From contig CAXIBC010000037.1 in assembly GCA_964022115.1 (NCBI GenBank), positions 1-25,546 of the forward strand: 25,546 nucleotides of DNA, read 5' to 3'. The notes beneath the pieces are model-generated. The model was not told the DNA's origin. It saw only the letters and a program-made list of their open reading frames with translations, and ran no database searches. The first letter of the stretch is position 1. Each line of letters begins with the position of its first letter. Made by a program: the position numbers and the translations under genes. This document shows positions 1 through 8,103 of this stretch, one piece after another. The stretch comes from Oleispira sp964022115 (GTDB taxonomy: Bacteria; Pseudomonadota; Gammaproteobacteria; Pseudomonadales; Oceanobacteraceae).

Positions 1-153
1 CTAAACCTGAATAAAATCTAACTTTGAATATGATTCCACCAAACGGTGTAAATACTTCCCTGTAACCTTAAGCTCGGCATCCATGCCTCCCATATTGGTT
101 CTATCATTATTCAAAGCTGATTTATTAAATCAGGTTTATCTGATTATTCTTTA
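1..153. other. Region downstream of parE; only a weak short ORF seen
   Basis: No convincing gene lies here. On the minus strand an open frame runs from a TGA near 136 to a TAG at 1-3. It could start at an ATG at 93 (30 codons) or at 84 (27 codons). The predicted peptide looks protein-like (…ELKVTGKYLHRLVES…), but I do not recognise it, and the GGGAGG stretch before the second ATG is too close to serve as a normal ribosome binding site. A perfect 8-1-8 palindrome at 117-133 follows the parE stop but lacks a U-tract, so it is at best a weak terminator. Confidence 0.25.
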
Positions 154-2046
154 TTAATTAATTTCAGCTTTGTTGCCGCTATCTTCTAACCAACTTTTAC
201 GATCGCCAGCACGTTTTTTCGATAACAACATATCCATCATTTCCATCGTGCCATCACCATCATTTAACGACAGCTGAACAAGGCGGCGTGTATTCGGATC
301 CATGGTAGTTTCGCGTAACTGCAGCGGATTCATCTCACCCAAACCTTTAAAGCGCTGTACGTTTGGCGTACCGCGTTTTTTCTCGGCTTGAATTCGTTCT
401 AAAATACCGTTCTTCTCCGCTTCGTCTAAGGCGTAAAAAACTTCTTTACCAATATCGATACGATACAAGGGCGGCATCGCTACATATACGTGCCCTTCTT
501 CTACCAACAAACGGAAATGACGCACAAACAAGGCACACAATAATGTGGCAATGTGCAAACCATCCGAGTCAGCATCGGCCAGGATACAGATTTTGCCATA
601 ACGTAAGCTATCGAGATTTTCGGCCGCCGGGTCTATGTCTAACGCTACTGCAATGTTATGAATTTCTTCAGAACTTAAAATCTGACCCGAGTCGACTTCC
701 CAGGTATTTAGAATCTTACCACGCAACGGCATAATCGCTTGGAAAACACGATCTCTTGCTTGCTTAGCTGAGCCACCCGCCGAGTCCCCTTCCACCAAAA
801 ACAATTCAGTGCGAGCAGAGTCTTGGCTGGTACAATCCGCTAATTTACCCGGCAGTGCTGGGCCTTGGGTAATCTTTTTGCGCGATACTTTTTTCGCTTT
901 ACGCAAACGATTTTGCGCGCTGGCAATGGCCATTTCCGCCAGCAGTTCAGCATCGTTGGTATGTTCATTCAGCCACAAACCAAACGCATCTTTGGTAACG
1001 CCCGATACAAATGCCGACGCTTCACGAGAAGACAAGCGTTCTTTGGTTTGACCCGAGAATTGCGGATCGGCTAACTTCGCAGAAAGCACATACGAGCAGC
1101 GATCCCAAATATCATCCGGCGTTAACTTCACACCACGCGGTAATAAATTACGGAACTCACAAAACTCACGAATCGCATCCAACAGGCCCGAGCGGAAACC
1201 GTTAACGTGGGTGCCACCTTGCGCCGTTGGAATTAAGTTGACGTAACTTTCTTGAATGCATTCGCCACCTTCTGGCAACCAGAATACCGCCCAATCCGCC
1301 GCTTCGGTTTTACCCTGCATCGAACCGGTAAACGGTTCTTTCGGCAAAACGTCTAAACCCGCACCATGAACCTTTAAATAGTCGGTTAAACCGTCTTCGT
1401 AATACCACTCGGCATTATCTTCTGGATTCGGCGCTTTAAAAGTGATTTTTAAGCCAGGGCACAATACCGCTTTCGCGCGTAAGTTATGCTTAAGGCGAGG
1501 AATCGAAAACTTTGGAGAATCAAAATACTTAGGGTCTGGTTTAAAGCGAACACTGGTTCCGGTGCGCTTTTTACCACAGGTATCAATGGTTTCTAATTCC
1601 AGCGCTTTTTCACCGTCTTGGAAACCGATGCGCATCACTTCGCCACCACGCCAGATTTTAACTTCTAGCAGAGTCGATAGTGCATTTACTACCGAGATGC
1701 CTACCCCGTGCAAACCACCCGAGAACTGATAGTTATCGTTGGAAAACTTACCACCGGCGTGCAGCTTGGTTAAAATCAGCTCAACCCCAGAAACGCCATG
1801 CTCTGGGTGAATATCCGTTGGCATACCCCGGCCATTATCCACAGTCGTTAACGAACCATCTTCATGCACGGTTACGGTGATTTCACTAGCGTGACCGGCC
1901 AAAGCCTCATCCACCGAGTTATCGATCACTTCTTGTGCTAAATGGTTAGGACGGGTCGTATCTGTGTACATCCCAGGGCGTTTGCGCACAGGATCAAGGC
2001 CACTGAGAACCTCAATCGACTGAGCGTTATATTCTTTATTCGCCAT
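154..2046 (-). CDS. parE: DNA topoisomerase IV subunit B (ParE)
   Basis: ATPase subunit of topoisomerase IV, the cytoplasmic type IIA enzyme that decatenates daughter chromosomes together with ParC. The 630-aa product has the usual ParE length. In order it shows the GHKL ATPase motifs (EVIDNSVDEA, DNGRGMP, GLHGVGISVVNALS), the transducer with QTKERLSS, and the TOPRIM motifs EGDSAGG (about residue 416) and DADSDG (about residue 490). The C-terminal RFKGLGEMNP signature follows. DADSDG with a following LHIATLL favours ParE over GyrB, which usually has DADVDG. The ATG start is preceded by AAGG five bases upstream. parC is not next to it in this window. In enterics yqiA lies just upstream of parE; here other genes intervene. 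Confidence 0.97.
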   Translation of the reverse strand: MANKEYNAQSIEVLSGLDPVRKRPGMYTDTTRPNHLAQEVIDNSVDEALAGHASEITVTVHEDGSLTTVDNGRGMPTDIHPEHGVSGVELILTKLHAGGKFSNDNYQFSGGLHGVGISVVNALSTLLEVKIWRGGEVMRIGFQDGEKALELETIDTCGKKRTGTSVRFKPDPKYFDSPKFSIPRLKHNLRAKAVLCPGLKITFKAPNPEDNAEWYYEDGLTDYLKVHGAGLDVLPKEPFTGSMQGKTEAADWAVFWLPEGGECIQESYVNLIPTAQGGTHVNGFRSGLLDAIREFCEFRNLLPRGVKLTPDDIWDRCSYVLSAKLADPQFSGQTKERLSSREASAFVSGVTKDAFGLWLNEHTNDAELLAEMAIASAQNRLRKAKKVSRKKITQGPALPGKLADCTSQDSARTELFLVEGDSAGGSAKQARDRVFQAIMPLRGKILNTWEVDSGQILSSEEIHNIAVALDIDPAAENLDSLRYGKICILADADSDGLHIATLLCALFVRHFRLLVEEGHVYVAMPPLYRIDIGKEVFYALDEAEKNGILERIQAEKKRGTPNVQRFKGLGEMNPLQLRETTMDPNTRRLVQLSLNDGDGTMEMMDMLLSKKRAGDRKSWLEDSGNKAEIN

Positions 2047-2485
2047 TAATACCTTAATCCCCTAGATATAGAGTTGAGTAACACTGATATCACGAGTGTC
2101 ACGGATATAGCGTTACGCGGATACAATTTTTACGCTTAAGTATACTGACAGCACTCATAATTCCTAGATTAAAATAGAACTGCCTACAAATCAGTGGCTT
2201 ATATTAAATCAAAGATATGGTTATCCATACAGCTTATTTGTGCTAATTGCTAAATTCGGAGTATTAGCACGGAACTGAACACAGTGCCTGATCGTTAATA
2301 TCAGACATCGCTTGGCCTGAGTTATGTCAGCTTTTGCAGTCTAATTGTTCTCACAAGGATATAACACGGTTATACAAATCTAGTTTAAATGAAATGTTAG
2401 CTCTAACTCGAACTATAATAGTTTTTATACCTTCAAATAGTATTGAGCTGAATTGAGCTTTAAAAGTATCCTGAGGTAAGTCGTG
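2047..2485. other. Divergent intergenic region with several inverted repeats
   Basis: About 440 bases lie between the divergent parE and VOC genes, with no supported gene. Visible structures are an imperfect 8-bp inverted repeat at 2078-2102 (GTAACACT/AGTGTCAC) in the parE leader, a perfect 8-bp inverted repeat at 2240-2270 (GTGCTAAT/ATTAGCAC, 15-base spacer), and a small CTGAT/ATCAG hairpin at 2288-2304. A consensus -10 hexamer for the VOC gene lies at 2414-2419. Open frames on the minus strand here are short or shadow the VOC gene. Confidence 0.4.
2414..2419 (+). promoter_or_regulatory. Candidate -10 hexamer for the VOC gene
   Basis: A perfect TATAAT lies about 67 bases upstream of the VOC ATG. 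No good -35 hexamer is seen at 16-18 bases, so the promoter would be weak or would need an activator. Confidence 0.35.
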
Positions 2486-2890
2486 ATGAAAAAAGTAGTG
2501 TTTATAAACCTGCCTGTCACCGATCTCCCTGCTTCTATGAAGTTTTATACAGCGATTGGCTTCAGCAACAACCCTAATTTCACTGACGAAACCGCTGCTT
2601 GCATGGTCTGGAGCGATACCATCAATGTAATGATAATGACGCACCTAAGGTGGGGCACGTTTACAAAGCGCCCTATTCCGCCATCAACTTCAAGTGAAGT
2701 CATGCTGGCCTTATTAGTTGATAGCCGCAAAGCCGTTGATAACCTAAATGAGTTAGCATCTGAAAATGGCGGTACTGCTGATATTAATCCACGTCAAGAT
2801 TTAGGCTTTATGTACAACCGTAATGTTGCCGACCCTGATGGGCATGTTTGGGAAATCATCTGGATGGACCCTAGCAGCTACCCTAGATAA
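2486..2890 (+). CDS. VOC-superfamily (glyoxalase/bleomycin-resistance fold) protein
   Basis: A 134-aa single-domain protein. It opens with a beta-strand and FINLPVTDLPASMKFYTAIGF, typical of vicinal-oxygen-chelate proteins (a first beta-alpha-beta unit with FY and GF). It ends with the family signature DPDGHVWEIIWMDP, where the His and Glu may contribute metal ligands. The substrate cannot be told: the family includes lyases, dioxygenases and binding proteins, and many small members of this type are uncharacterised. I chose the ATG at 2486 over the GTG at 2483 because GAGGT lies eight bases before the ATG. It is a solitary gene, convergent with the DUF748 gene, and it sits inside an otherwise conserved parE-yqiA neighbourhood. 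Confidence 0.85.
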   Translation: MKKVVFINLPVTDLPASMKFYTAIGFSNNPNFTDETAACMVWSDTINVMIMTHLRWGTFTKRPIPPSTSSEVMLALLVDSRKAVDNLNELASENGGTADINPRQDLGFMYNRNVADPDGHVWEIIWMDPSSYPR

Positions 2891-2928
2891 CAATCCATCT
2901 AGCCTAGTACTCGAATTTAGAATGATTT

Positions 2929-2953
2929 CCCTTTAATAACAGCCATTAAAGGG
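2929..2953. terminator. Hairpin between convergent genes, no U-tract
   Basis: A perfect 9-bp inverted repeat (CCCTTTAAT, seven-base loop, ATTAAAGGG) lies between the end of the VOC gene and the end of the DUF748 gene. It could slow transcription from either side, but no T-run follows on either strand, so a classical intrinsic terminator is not supported. Confidence 0.4.
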
Positions 2954-2980
2954 AGTGGAAAAGCGCTAGTGGCCTCCTTG

Positions 2981-5071
2981 TTACAAAAATCCCATTAGGA
3001 TCTGAGTTTTATCATCCTTTTTGGCCTGACACAGGGTAATACGTGGCGCTAGGCTATTATCTTTTTCAACCAGATACCTTTTAACTTGTTGCGCTTGCCC
3101 CAAGGCCGTCTCATACCAAGCTTCTTTCTTGCTATCTTCAGCACTGACCTGGGCACAAACCCGCAACTGTAACTTCTTCTTTTCTTGCATAAGCTCAACC
3201 AGCTTTACTAAGTACTGCTGCTGCTCTTCATTTAACTGTTCAGATTCGAAGACGATCGGTGTTAGTGAAATTGAGAACAGCTCTGAACCAACATAATCAG
3301 CCACACTCAGCAGCAAGCCATAGGGAAATATCGCTTGCTGTACTACATGCACAGTAGCCGCAGTCACGGCCTTAGCTCCTAGTTGTGAAACGAGATCATC
3401 GATACCAAAATCCGGGGCATTAATATTGCCTTTAATAGGAACCGATAACTGAATATTATTATTACTATCTTTAATCAGTGATAACGCGGTTTCAATTGGC
3501 ATGGATATCTGTTTACTGATGTTATCCATCACTTCCGGATCAGAAGGCACAAGATGACTATCTACAACCTTAATTTTACTTTCTCCAGATAATGCGCCTT
3601 TATTGATATTCAAGTTCACATCTAAATTAAGCTGACCTTGCTGAACATGATAACCAATGGCCTTATCGAGGTAGCCACTAATAGCAATTAAATCGAACTG
3701 ATCCAGCTGTAATTTCACCTCACTACTAAGGTCTTTTTCAAAGGCGGCATTACCCTCTAAGCGTAAATTGCTATATTCATCCGCTTTCGCCAATAGATGA
3801 AAGTCGACGATTTCATTTTGGTTATTAATATTACTAATACCGAGTTCTTGTATTTTTAACTCGAGATTAAAATTAGGATCAACATGTGGGTTTTTAATCT
3901 TAATATAGCTTAAGCTATCAACCTGTTGCTGAAGTTCAGCAACATAGACCTTTATCGGTGCCGTCGATTGATCTGCATTAGTTTTTGAGGTCTCGGGGTT
4001 ATTGCCTGTAGGGCTAGCTTTCACATTTGCGAGATAACTATTTATCTCTTGCAGTTCTAATACCTGACCATCTTTATCTAAATTAATCTCTAACTTTAGT
4101 CCTTGCCATTCATTCAGTGCTACCTTAAACATGTTATTGTCTAGCGAGATTTCTTTAGCAGTATATTGCTTCAATGCAACAAAGTTATCATCAATAAATA
4201 GACCCTCTAATGTAAGCTTAGCTAATTTTTGCTTTAACATTGAAAGCTCTAGACCTGATAAGGTTAATCGTTCGAACCCTGATTGCTCCGCTAACGGTGT
4301 TTTTATCTTTACATTATTAATTTGGATATCACCCTCGAACTGAGGGTTTTTATAAGGAGAACTAATAAGGCCACTCATTTCAAACTCTAAGGGCTCATGC
4401 AGGTTAATTTTTTTATCGGGTACTGACAGCGCTAGCAAGCTCACATGACTACTCAGTATTAAACCAGCAGAGTCGGCAGCAGATGCAATTTCGATGTTCT
4501 TTAGCAATATAGATAAAGAGAGTTCACTATTGGTAAAGGATACTTCATGTTGAATAAATTCAATCTTATGGATATCAAACGTCCAGTCACTTGCTAGTTG
4601 CTGCTCTTGTTCTACAGGCTGCTTAGTAGACTGCTTTGATTGCGCCGACATTAATTTTTCTGTTGATAATCCAAGAAATTCAAAGTCACTTTTGTTTGCT
4701 GCTAGGCCAACTTTCAAAGCATCAAATTCAACCGCTTCAATGACGACCTTACGCTCAAATAAATCTAGTATACCCACATCAATACTAAAACTATGAAAAG
4801 ACGAGGTATCCTCTCCATGGTAGAGCTCAACATCTTTCAACATTAAACGTCCAACCCAAGGGTTAAATCCCCAGTCCCCAACTTTTAATTCATATCCCTG
4901 TCCTTGTTCGGCGTACCATTGCTTCGCATAATGAATGGCTATTAACGGGATTAGACCTTGAATGATCAATACAATAGCCAATATAGGAAGCAAGAGTTTT
5001 ATTACAAAAGAGGATGATTTTCTATTTATCAGCAAAACAAATATCCCTAAATGAATGGTGAGAGCAATCAT
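2981..5071 (-). CDS. DUF748 / AsmA-like membrane-anchored protein
   Basis: A large protein of about 696 aa. The N-terminus is hydrophobic (segments such as LTIHLGIFVLLI and LLLPILAIVLIIQGLIPLIA), and a long periplasmic-type region follows. The body shows AsmA/DUF748 features: early WGFNPWVGRLMLKDVEL, repeated beta-rich layers, and SGYLDKAIGYHVQQGQLNLDV. A late block reads SGESKIKVVDSHLVPSD…PDFGIDDLV. A C-terminal stretch starting PIVFESEQL resembles the OmpA-like ending seen in DUF748 proteins. AsmA-like proteins are linked to outer-membrane lipid transport or assembly; for this one that is inference. The start is uncertain. A TTG at 5122 gives 713 aa, but its AAAGGA is about 19 bases away. 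The ATG at 5071 also lacks a clear ribosome binding site, and I prefer it on codon grounds only. Confidence 0.75.
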   Translation of the reverse strand: MIALTIHLGIFVLLINRKSSSFVIKLLLPILAIVLIIQGLIPLIAIHYAKQWYAEQGQGYELKVGDWGFNPWVGRLMLKDVELYHGEDTSSFHSFSIDVGILDLFERKVVIEAVEFDALKVGLAANKSDFEFLGLSTEKLMSAQSKQSTKQPVEQEQQLASDWTFDIHKIEFIQHEVSFTNSELSLSILLKNIEIASAADSAGLILSSHVSLLALSVPDKKINLHEPLEFEMSGLISSPYKNPQFEGDIQINNVKIKTPLAEQSGFERLTLSGLELSMLKQKLAKLTLEGLFIDDNFVALKQYTAKEISLDNNMFKVALNEWQGLKLEINLDKDGQVLELQEINSYLANVKASPTGNNPETSKTNADQSTAPIKVYVAELQQQVDSLSYIKIKNPHVDPNFNLELKIQELGISNINNQNEIVDFHLLAKADEYSNLRLEGNAAFEKDLSSEVKLQLDQFDLIAISGYLDKAIGYHVQQGQLNLDVNLNINKGALSGESKIKVVDSHLVPSDPEVMDNISKQISMPIETALSLIKDSNNNIQLSVPIKGNINAPDFGIDDLVSQLGAKAVTAATVHVVQQAIFPYGLLLSVADYVGSELFSISLTPIVFESEQLNEEQQQYLVKLVELMQEKKKLQLRVCAQVSAEDSKKEAWYETALGQAQQVKRYLVEKDNSLAPRITLCQAKKDDKTQILMGFL

Positions 5072-5187
5072 AACATTGCGCCAATAGCCATACAAAAACA
5101 ATATAAATTTAGGATTATTCAACCCAATTTAAATTTACTTGCTATCCTTTATTTATCTATATCAAATTCTACTAGGATACTGGAACT

Positions 5188-6057
5188 TTGAAGCCTGACC
5201 GCCTGCTATTACGAGCGAAAGCTTTTAATTACCTGTTCGATGCCATTGTGGTTACTGATACCCAAGGGATTATTACTGATTGGAATAAAGGGTCAGAACT
5301 TTTATATGGATATAGCGAAGAAGAGGCCATAGGGCAAGCCGTGAGTATTCTTCACGTACCCGATGATGTTGATCGTATCACTCGCGAAGTCTTAGCCGCG
5401 GTAGAGGAGTCTGGTAGTTGGACCGGAGAAATCCGTATGCTGCATAAAAATGGCTCTATTGGTTGGATTGAGTCTGCGTGTATTCCTATCTTAAATGATG
5501 CGGAAGAAATGATAGGTGCTTTAGGGATTAATCGAGATATTAGCGATCGTATTTATGAAACAGAACGCTTACGTCAAATGGCCCAATATGATTTTTTAAC
5601 TCAGTTACCCAATCGTTTTTTATTACTCCATCGTATTGCTCATTTAATAAACCAATATGAACGTAATCAACACGCTTTCACTCTATTGTATGTTGATTTA
5701 GACCGCTTCAAATTGATCAATGATACTCATGGCCATAGTTTTGGTGATAATGTTCTCAAAGAAGTAGCCGATCGCATCTCGGACTGTATTCGAAAATCTG
5801 ATATGGTCGCTCGAATTGGCGGAGATGAATTTGTTATCTTATTAGAAAATACCTTTAAAAATTTAGATATATCTCAAGTTATTAATAACATATCCACGGC
5901 CTTACACGAAACGATCAACATTGATCAAATAAGTATTAACATTAGCGGCAGCATTGGTTATGCAACTTATCCCATGAATGGCAATAATTCCGATGAACTT
6001 TTATCCCATGCCGATTTCAAAATGTATAAGAATAAACAAAGAAATCACCTCGTTTAA
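5188..6057 (+). CDS. PAS-GGDEF diguanylate cyclase
   Basis: Predicted cytoplasmic enzyme making cyclic di-GMP from two GTP. Residues about 10-125 form a PAS domain (FDAIVVTDTQGIITDWNKG, then a PAC-like GALGINRDISDR), and about 130-285 the GGDEF domain. The active-site motif RIGGDEF is intact (GGDEF at 211-215). The inhibitory-site RxxD (RKSD) lies five residues before it, so product feedback is expected. DYDFLTxLPNR-type (here YDFLTQLPNR) and LDRFKLINDTHGH signatures are present. There is no membrane segment or EAL domain. The start is a TTG with AGGAT about nine bases upstream, which points to modest translation. It diverges from the DUF748 gene and converges with yqiA. The PAS ligand is unknown. 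Confidence 0.93.
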   Translation: MKPDRLLLRAKAFNYLFDAIVVTDTQGIITDWNKGSELLYGYSEEEAIGQAVSILHVPDDVDRITREVLAAVEESGSWTGEIRMLHKNGSIGWIESACIPILNDAEEMIGALGINRDISDRIYETERLRQMAQYDFLTQLPNRFLLLHRIAHLINQYERNQHAFTLLYVDLDRFKLINDTHGHSFGDNVLKEVADRISDCIRKSDMVARIGGDEFVILLENTFKNLDISQVINNISTALHETINIDQISINISGSIGYATYPMNGNNSDELLSHADFKMYKNKQRNHLV

Positions 6058-6088
6058 AATTCTAGTTTTAATAGATTGCTAAGTTATT

Positions 6089-6700
6089 TTAGCTGATAGT
6101 ATCTTGTATCACGAAATTAAATATCATCTCGAGCCTATCCATGAAGCCGCTAAAACTGTGATCACCACCCGCTTCAATCCAACTAGGACAATACAGGTAC
6201 TTGCTGCAAGCTTGGCGATAATCTAATGTTTCGTCTGCTGTTTGCAATAATAAAAATAGCGTCTTAGGCTGTATAATCTCTTCTATTTCCAGAGCTTTTA
6301 GTTGCTCTATATGTTTCATTTGCAAGATATAGGTTTTGCCATCATAAAAATGCTCATTCGGCCCTAAATAACGATCAAATAATTCATAGGGTTTAACTGC
6401 TGGATTTATTAATACCGCCTTTATGCCCATATCCTGTGCTAGATAGCTGGCATAATACCCCCCTAGCGAACTTCCCATAAGGAAAACCTGTTTTATGCCT
6501 TTTTGCTGCTGAAGTTTTTCTACAGCGGCACGCGCTTGTTGAATTGCAATACTTGGCTCAAAGTCTAAACAAGGCACAAGCAACTGCTGTGACATACCTT
6601 GAGCATCGAAATATTGCCGTAACTGTTGCGCTTTTTTAGATAGTGGGGAACTGAGAAAGCCATGTAAATAGACACAGCCGATATGACTTGGAAGAAGCAT
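6089..6700 (-). CDS. yqiA: YqiA-type alpha/beta-hydrolase (esterase)
   Basis: A 203-aa cytoplasmic alpha/beta-hydrolase. YLHGFLSSP near the N-terminus is the oxyanion-side HG motif. GSSLGG at residues 76-81 is the nucleophile elbow (Ser78), with a candidate acid in TADETLDY and the catalytic His in GGDHSF near the C-terminus. E. coli YqiA is reported to hydrolyse short acyl esters; the physiological substrate is unknown. It begins ten bases after the cpdA stop, so the two are almost certainly co-transcribed, as in enterics. No clear Shine-Dalgarno sequence lies before the ATG, so coupling to cpdA translation is likely. Confidence 0.9.
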   Translation of the reverse strand: MLLPSHIGCVYLHGFLSSPLSKKAQQLRQYFDAQGMSQQLLVPCLDFEPSIAIQQARAAVEKLQQQKGIKQVFLMGSSLGGYYASYLAQDMGIKAVLINPAVKPYELFDRYLGPNEHFYDGKTYILQMKHIEQLKALEIEEIIQPKTLFLLLQTADETLDYRQACSKYLYCPSWIEAGGDHSFSGFMDRLEMIFNFVIQDTIS

Positions 6701-6710
6701 GGTATTTTTT

Positions 6711-7529
6711 CTAATAGCCTTTTACAGATAGATCAATTTCAAACTCAATGCCTTCAACTCGAGACATTTCAGTTTCTATTGTACCATCTGGATTGAGCTG
6801 TAAGCGCCGATAACCTGGTGCCTGCATGTCCACATCAAAATCTTCTGACTTTGGCGTAAATTGTACACAGGTCGAAGGGGTCGATAACATACGGATACCA
6901 TCAACCATACGATCGCTATCTTGGTGAACATGACCCCATAAAATGCACTTAACATTTTTATGCTTACGCGCAATTGCCATTAATTTTTCACCATTCTTCA
7001 CCCCTATCTTATCCATCCAGCCACTTTCCATAGGAATAGGGTGGTGGTGAAGGCTGATTAAGGTATTAAGGTCTGGACGCTCTATTAAGGCCTGCTCTAG
7101 CAGCGCTAGTTGATCATTGGCTAGATTACCAAAAACGGCCCCCTCGACTTGCGAGTTCAATAAAACTAGTTGCCAATGCTTACTGCGAATGACATTTTCT
7201 AAATGCTCTGTTCCCTGACAAACAGCTTTCATGTTCGCCATGTCGTCGTGGTTGCCAGCAAACCAAAAAGAAGGGGCGTCAAAGGGTAATAACGATTCGT
7301 GTAAGCGCTGATAAGAGACAACAGAGCCATCTTGGGATACATCACCAGATACCAAGAAAAAGTCGAAGGGGCCGTTTTCAGATTTTACACTGTTCAGCAC
7401 ACATTCAAGACTATTCAAGGTTTCTAGGCCCAGCAGGTGGCCATCCTCAGCCTCGATTAGATGAGTATCAGTTATCTGAATGAACCTAATCGGGCCTTCG
7501 TTATCTAGCGAATACAAAGGGAGCTCCAT
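6711..7529 (-). CDS. cpdA: 3',5'-cyclic AMP phosphodiesterase CpdA
   Basis: Class III cAMP phosphodiesterase, hydrolysing cAMP to AMP in the cytoplasm and so lowering CRP/Vfr activity. The calcineurin-like metallophosphatase motifs are all present: DTHL (residues 21-24), GDVSQDG (62-68), GNHDD (92-96), LHHHP and WGHVHQD. The protein is 272 aa from the ATG at 7529, close to the usual 270-275. A TTG two codons upstream is possible but has no ribosome binding site; GGA lies just before the ATG. It is followed ten bases later by yqiA and preceded by yqiB. A CRP-like box and a -10 element lie in the 100-base gap upstream, suggesting cAMP-dependent feedback control. Confidence 0.95.
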   Translation of the reverse strand: MELPLYSLDNEGPIRFIQITDTHLIEAEDGHLLGLETLNSLECVLNSVKSENGPFDFFLVSGDVSQDGSVVSYQRLHESLLPFDAPSFWFAGNHDDMANMKAVCQGTEHLENVIRSKHWQLVLLNSQVEGAVFGNLANDQLALLEQALIERPDLNTLISLHHHPIPMESGWMDKIGVKNGEKLMAIARKHKNVKCILWGHVHQDSDRMVDGIRMLSTPSTCVQFTPKSEDFDVDMQAPGYRRLQLNPDGTIETEMSRVEGIEFEIDLSVKGY

Positions 7530-7565
7530 TTCCAATTTATGGGTAAATTTTATTTACTGCCTCTT

Positions 7566-7571
7566 ACTATA
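7566..7571 (-). promoter_or_regulatory. Candidate -10 hexamer of the cpdA promoter
   Basis: On the minus strand this reads TATAGT (five of six consensus bases). The matching -35 region is poor and is overlapped by the CRP-like box at 7590-7611, as expected for an activator-dependent class II promoter. Confidence 0.4.
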
Positions 7572-7589
7572 TAGACCATATTCTAACTT

Positions 7590-7611
7590 TGATTCGAATT
7601 AGATCACATTT
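7590..7611. promoter_or_regulatory. CRP/Vfr-like binding site upstream of cpdA
   Basis: A 22-bp window matches the ideal E. coli CRP palindrome at about 16 of 22 positions by my alignment. The right 12 bases (TAGATCACATTT) are identical; the left half is degenerate (TTCGA for TGTGA). The centre is at about 7600.5. The -10 at 7566-7571 would put transcription start near 7559 on the minus strand, so the box would centre at about -41.5, the class II activator position. The control of P. aeruginosa cpdA by Vfr, the CRP homologue, is from my memory of the literature. No reporter or binding data are available here. Confidence 0.5.
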
Positions 7612-7629
7612 TATTCTATTTGCGAATCC

Positions 7630-8103
7630 TTAACGCATGGGCGCAAAATCAAGAGGGACTTCTGCATGGCCATGTTTTAGGCAGTGTGTCAGCCATTCTG
7701 CTAAAAACTGATTCAACTGCGCCTTTTCATCCGGCATGCGCATTTGCGGGTTTGGGTATAGGTACTTACCGTGAATCCGCTTTTGATTTTGGTAGCTAGT
7801 CACTTCCGCCGAACGTGCATCATGATATAAGCGCACAACCATACTAGGAGGCTGAATCCAATCAGGGCAAAGACCTTGCTGTACCACTTCTATGGTTGAA
7901 GTATAAGGAAAGCTTTCAATCACCTTCAAAGTAATTCTAGCTTGCTGGCTAGGATTGTCGATAACTGAATCACCACTAATTAAGAAGGTTTTCTCATAGC
8001 CCAACTCGAATTCGGGCATTAATTTATGCAAGCGAATATAATTACCTTCACAAGCAGCAGCCATTTTTTTTAAATCGGGCACATAGCGGCGATTAAATGC
8101 CAT
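7630..8103 (-). CDS. yqiB: YqiB-type DUF1249 protein
   Basis: A 157-aa soluble protein of the DUF1249 family, slightly longer than the roughly 140 aa of E. coli YqiB. Family features are the N-terminal YVPDLKKMAAACEGNYIRLHKLMP, a central SFPYTSTIEVVQ, and MVVRLYHDARSAEVTSYQNQKRIHGKY followed by YPNP. The function is not established; loss of E. coli yqiB has been discussed in envelope and fatty-acid contexts, but I would not assign a role. The ATG at 8103 is preferred over an upstream TTG at 8118 because GAGGA lies about eight bases before it. It sits between nudF (166-base gap) and cpdA (100-base gap), the conserved enteric order. Confidence 0.88.
   Translation of the reverse strand: MAFNRRYVPDLKKMAAACEGNYIRLHKLMPEFELGYEKTFLISGDSVIDNPSQQARITLKVIESFPYTSTIEVVQQGLCPDWIQPPSMVVRLYHDARSAEVTSYQNQKRIHGKYLYPNPQMRMPDEKAQLNQFLAEWLTHCLKHGHAEVPLDFAPMR

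Noticed and set aside
117..133. Palindrome after parE as a terminator
   Set aside because: All A/T-rich stem with a one-base loop and no U-tract on the parE strand.
2220..2345. Integron attC-like site beside the VOC gene, which is a common cassette type
   Set aside because: No matching pair of core sites flanks the gene, and the gap lacks the GTTRRRY/RYYYAAC arrangement.
2351..2730. Minus-strand open frames of 97 and 61 codons
   Set aside because: They lie opposite the VOC gene and its upstream region, have no ribosome binding site, and show no recognisable domain; the plus-strand frame has clear family motifs.
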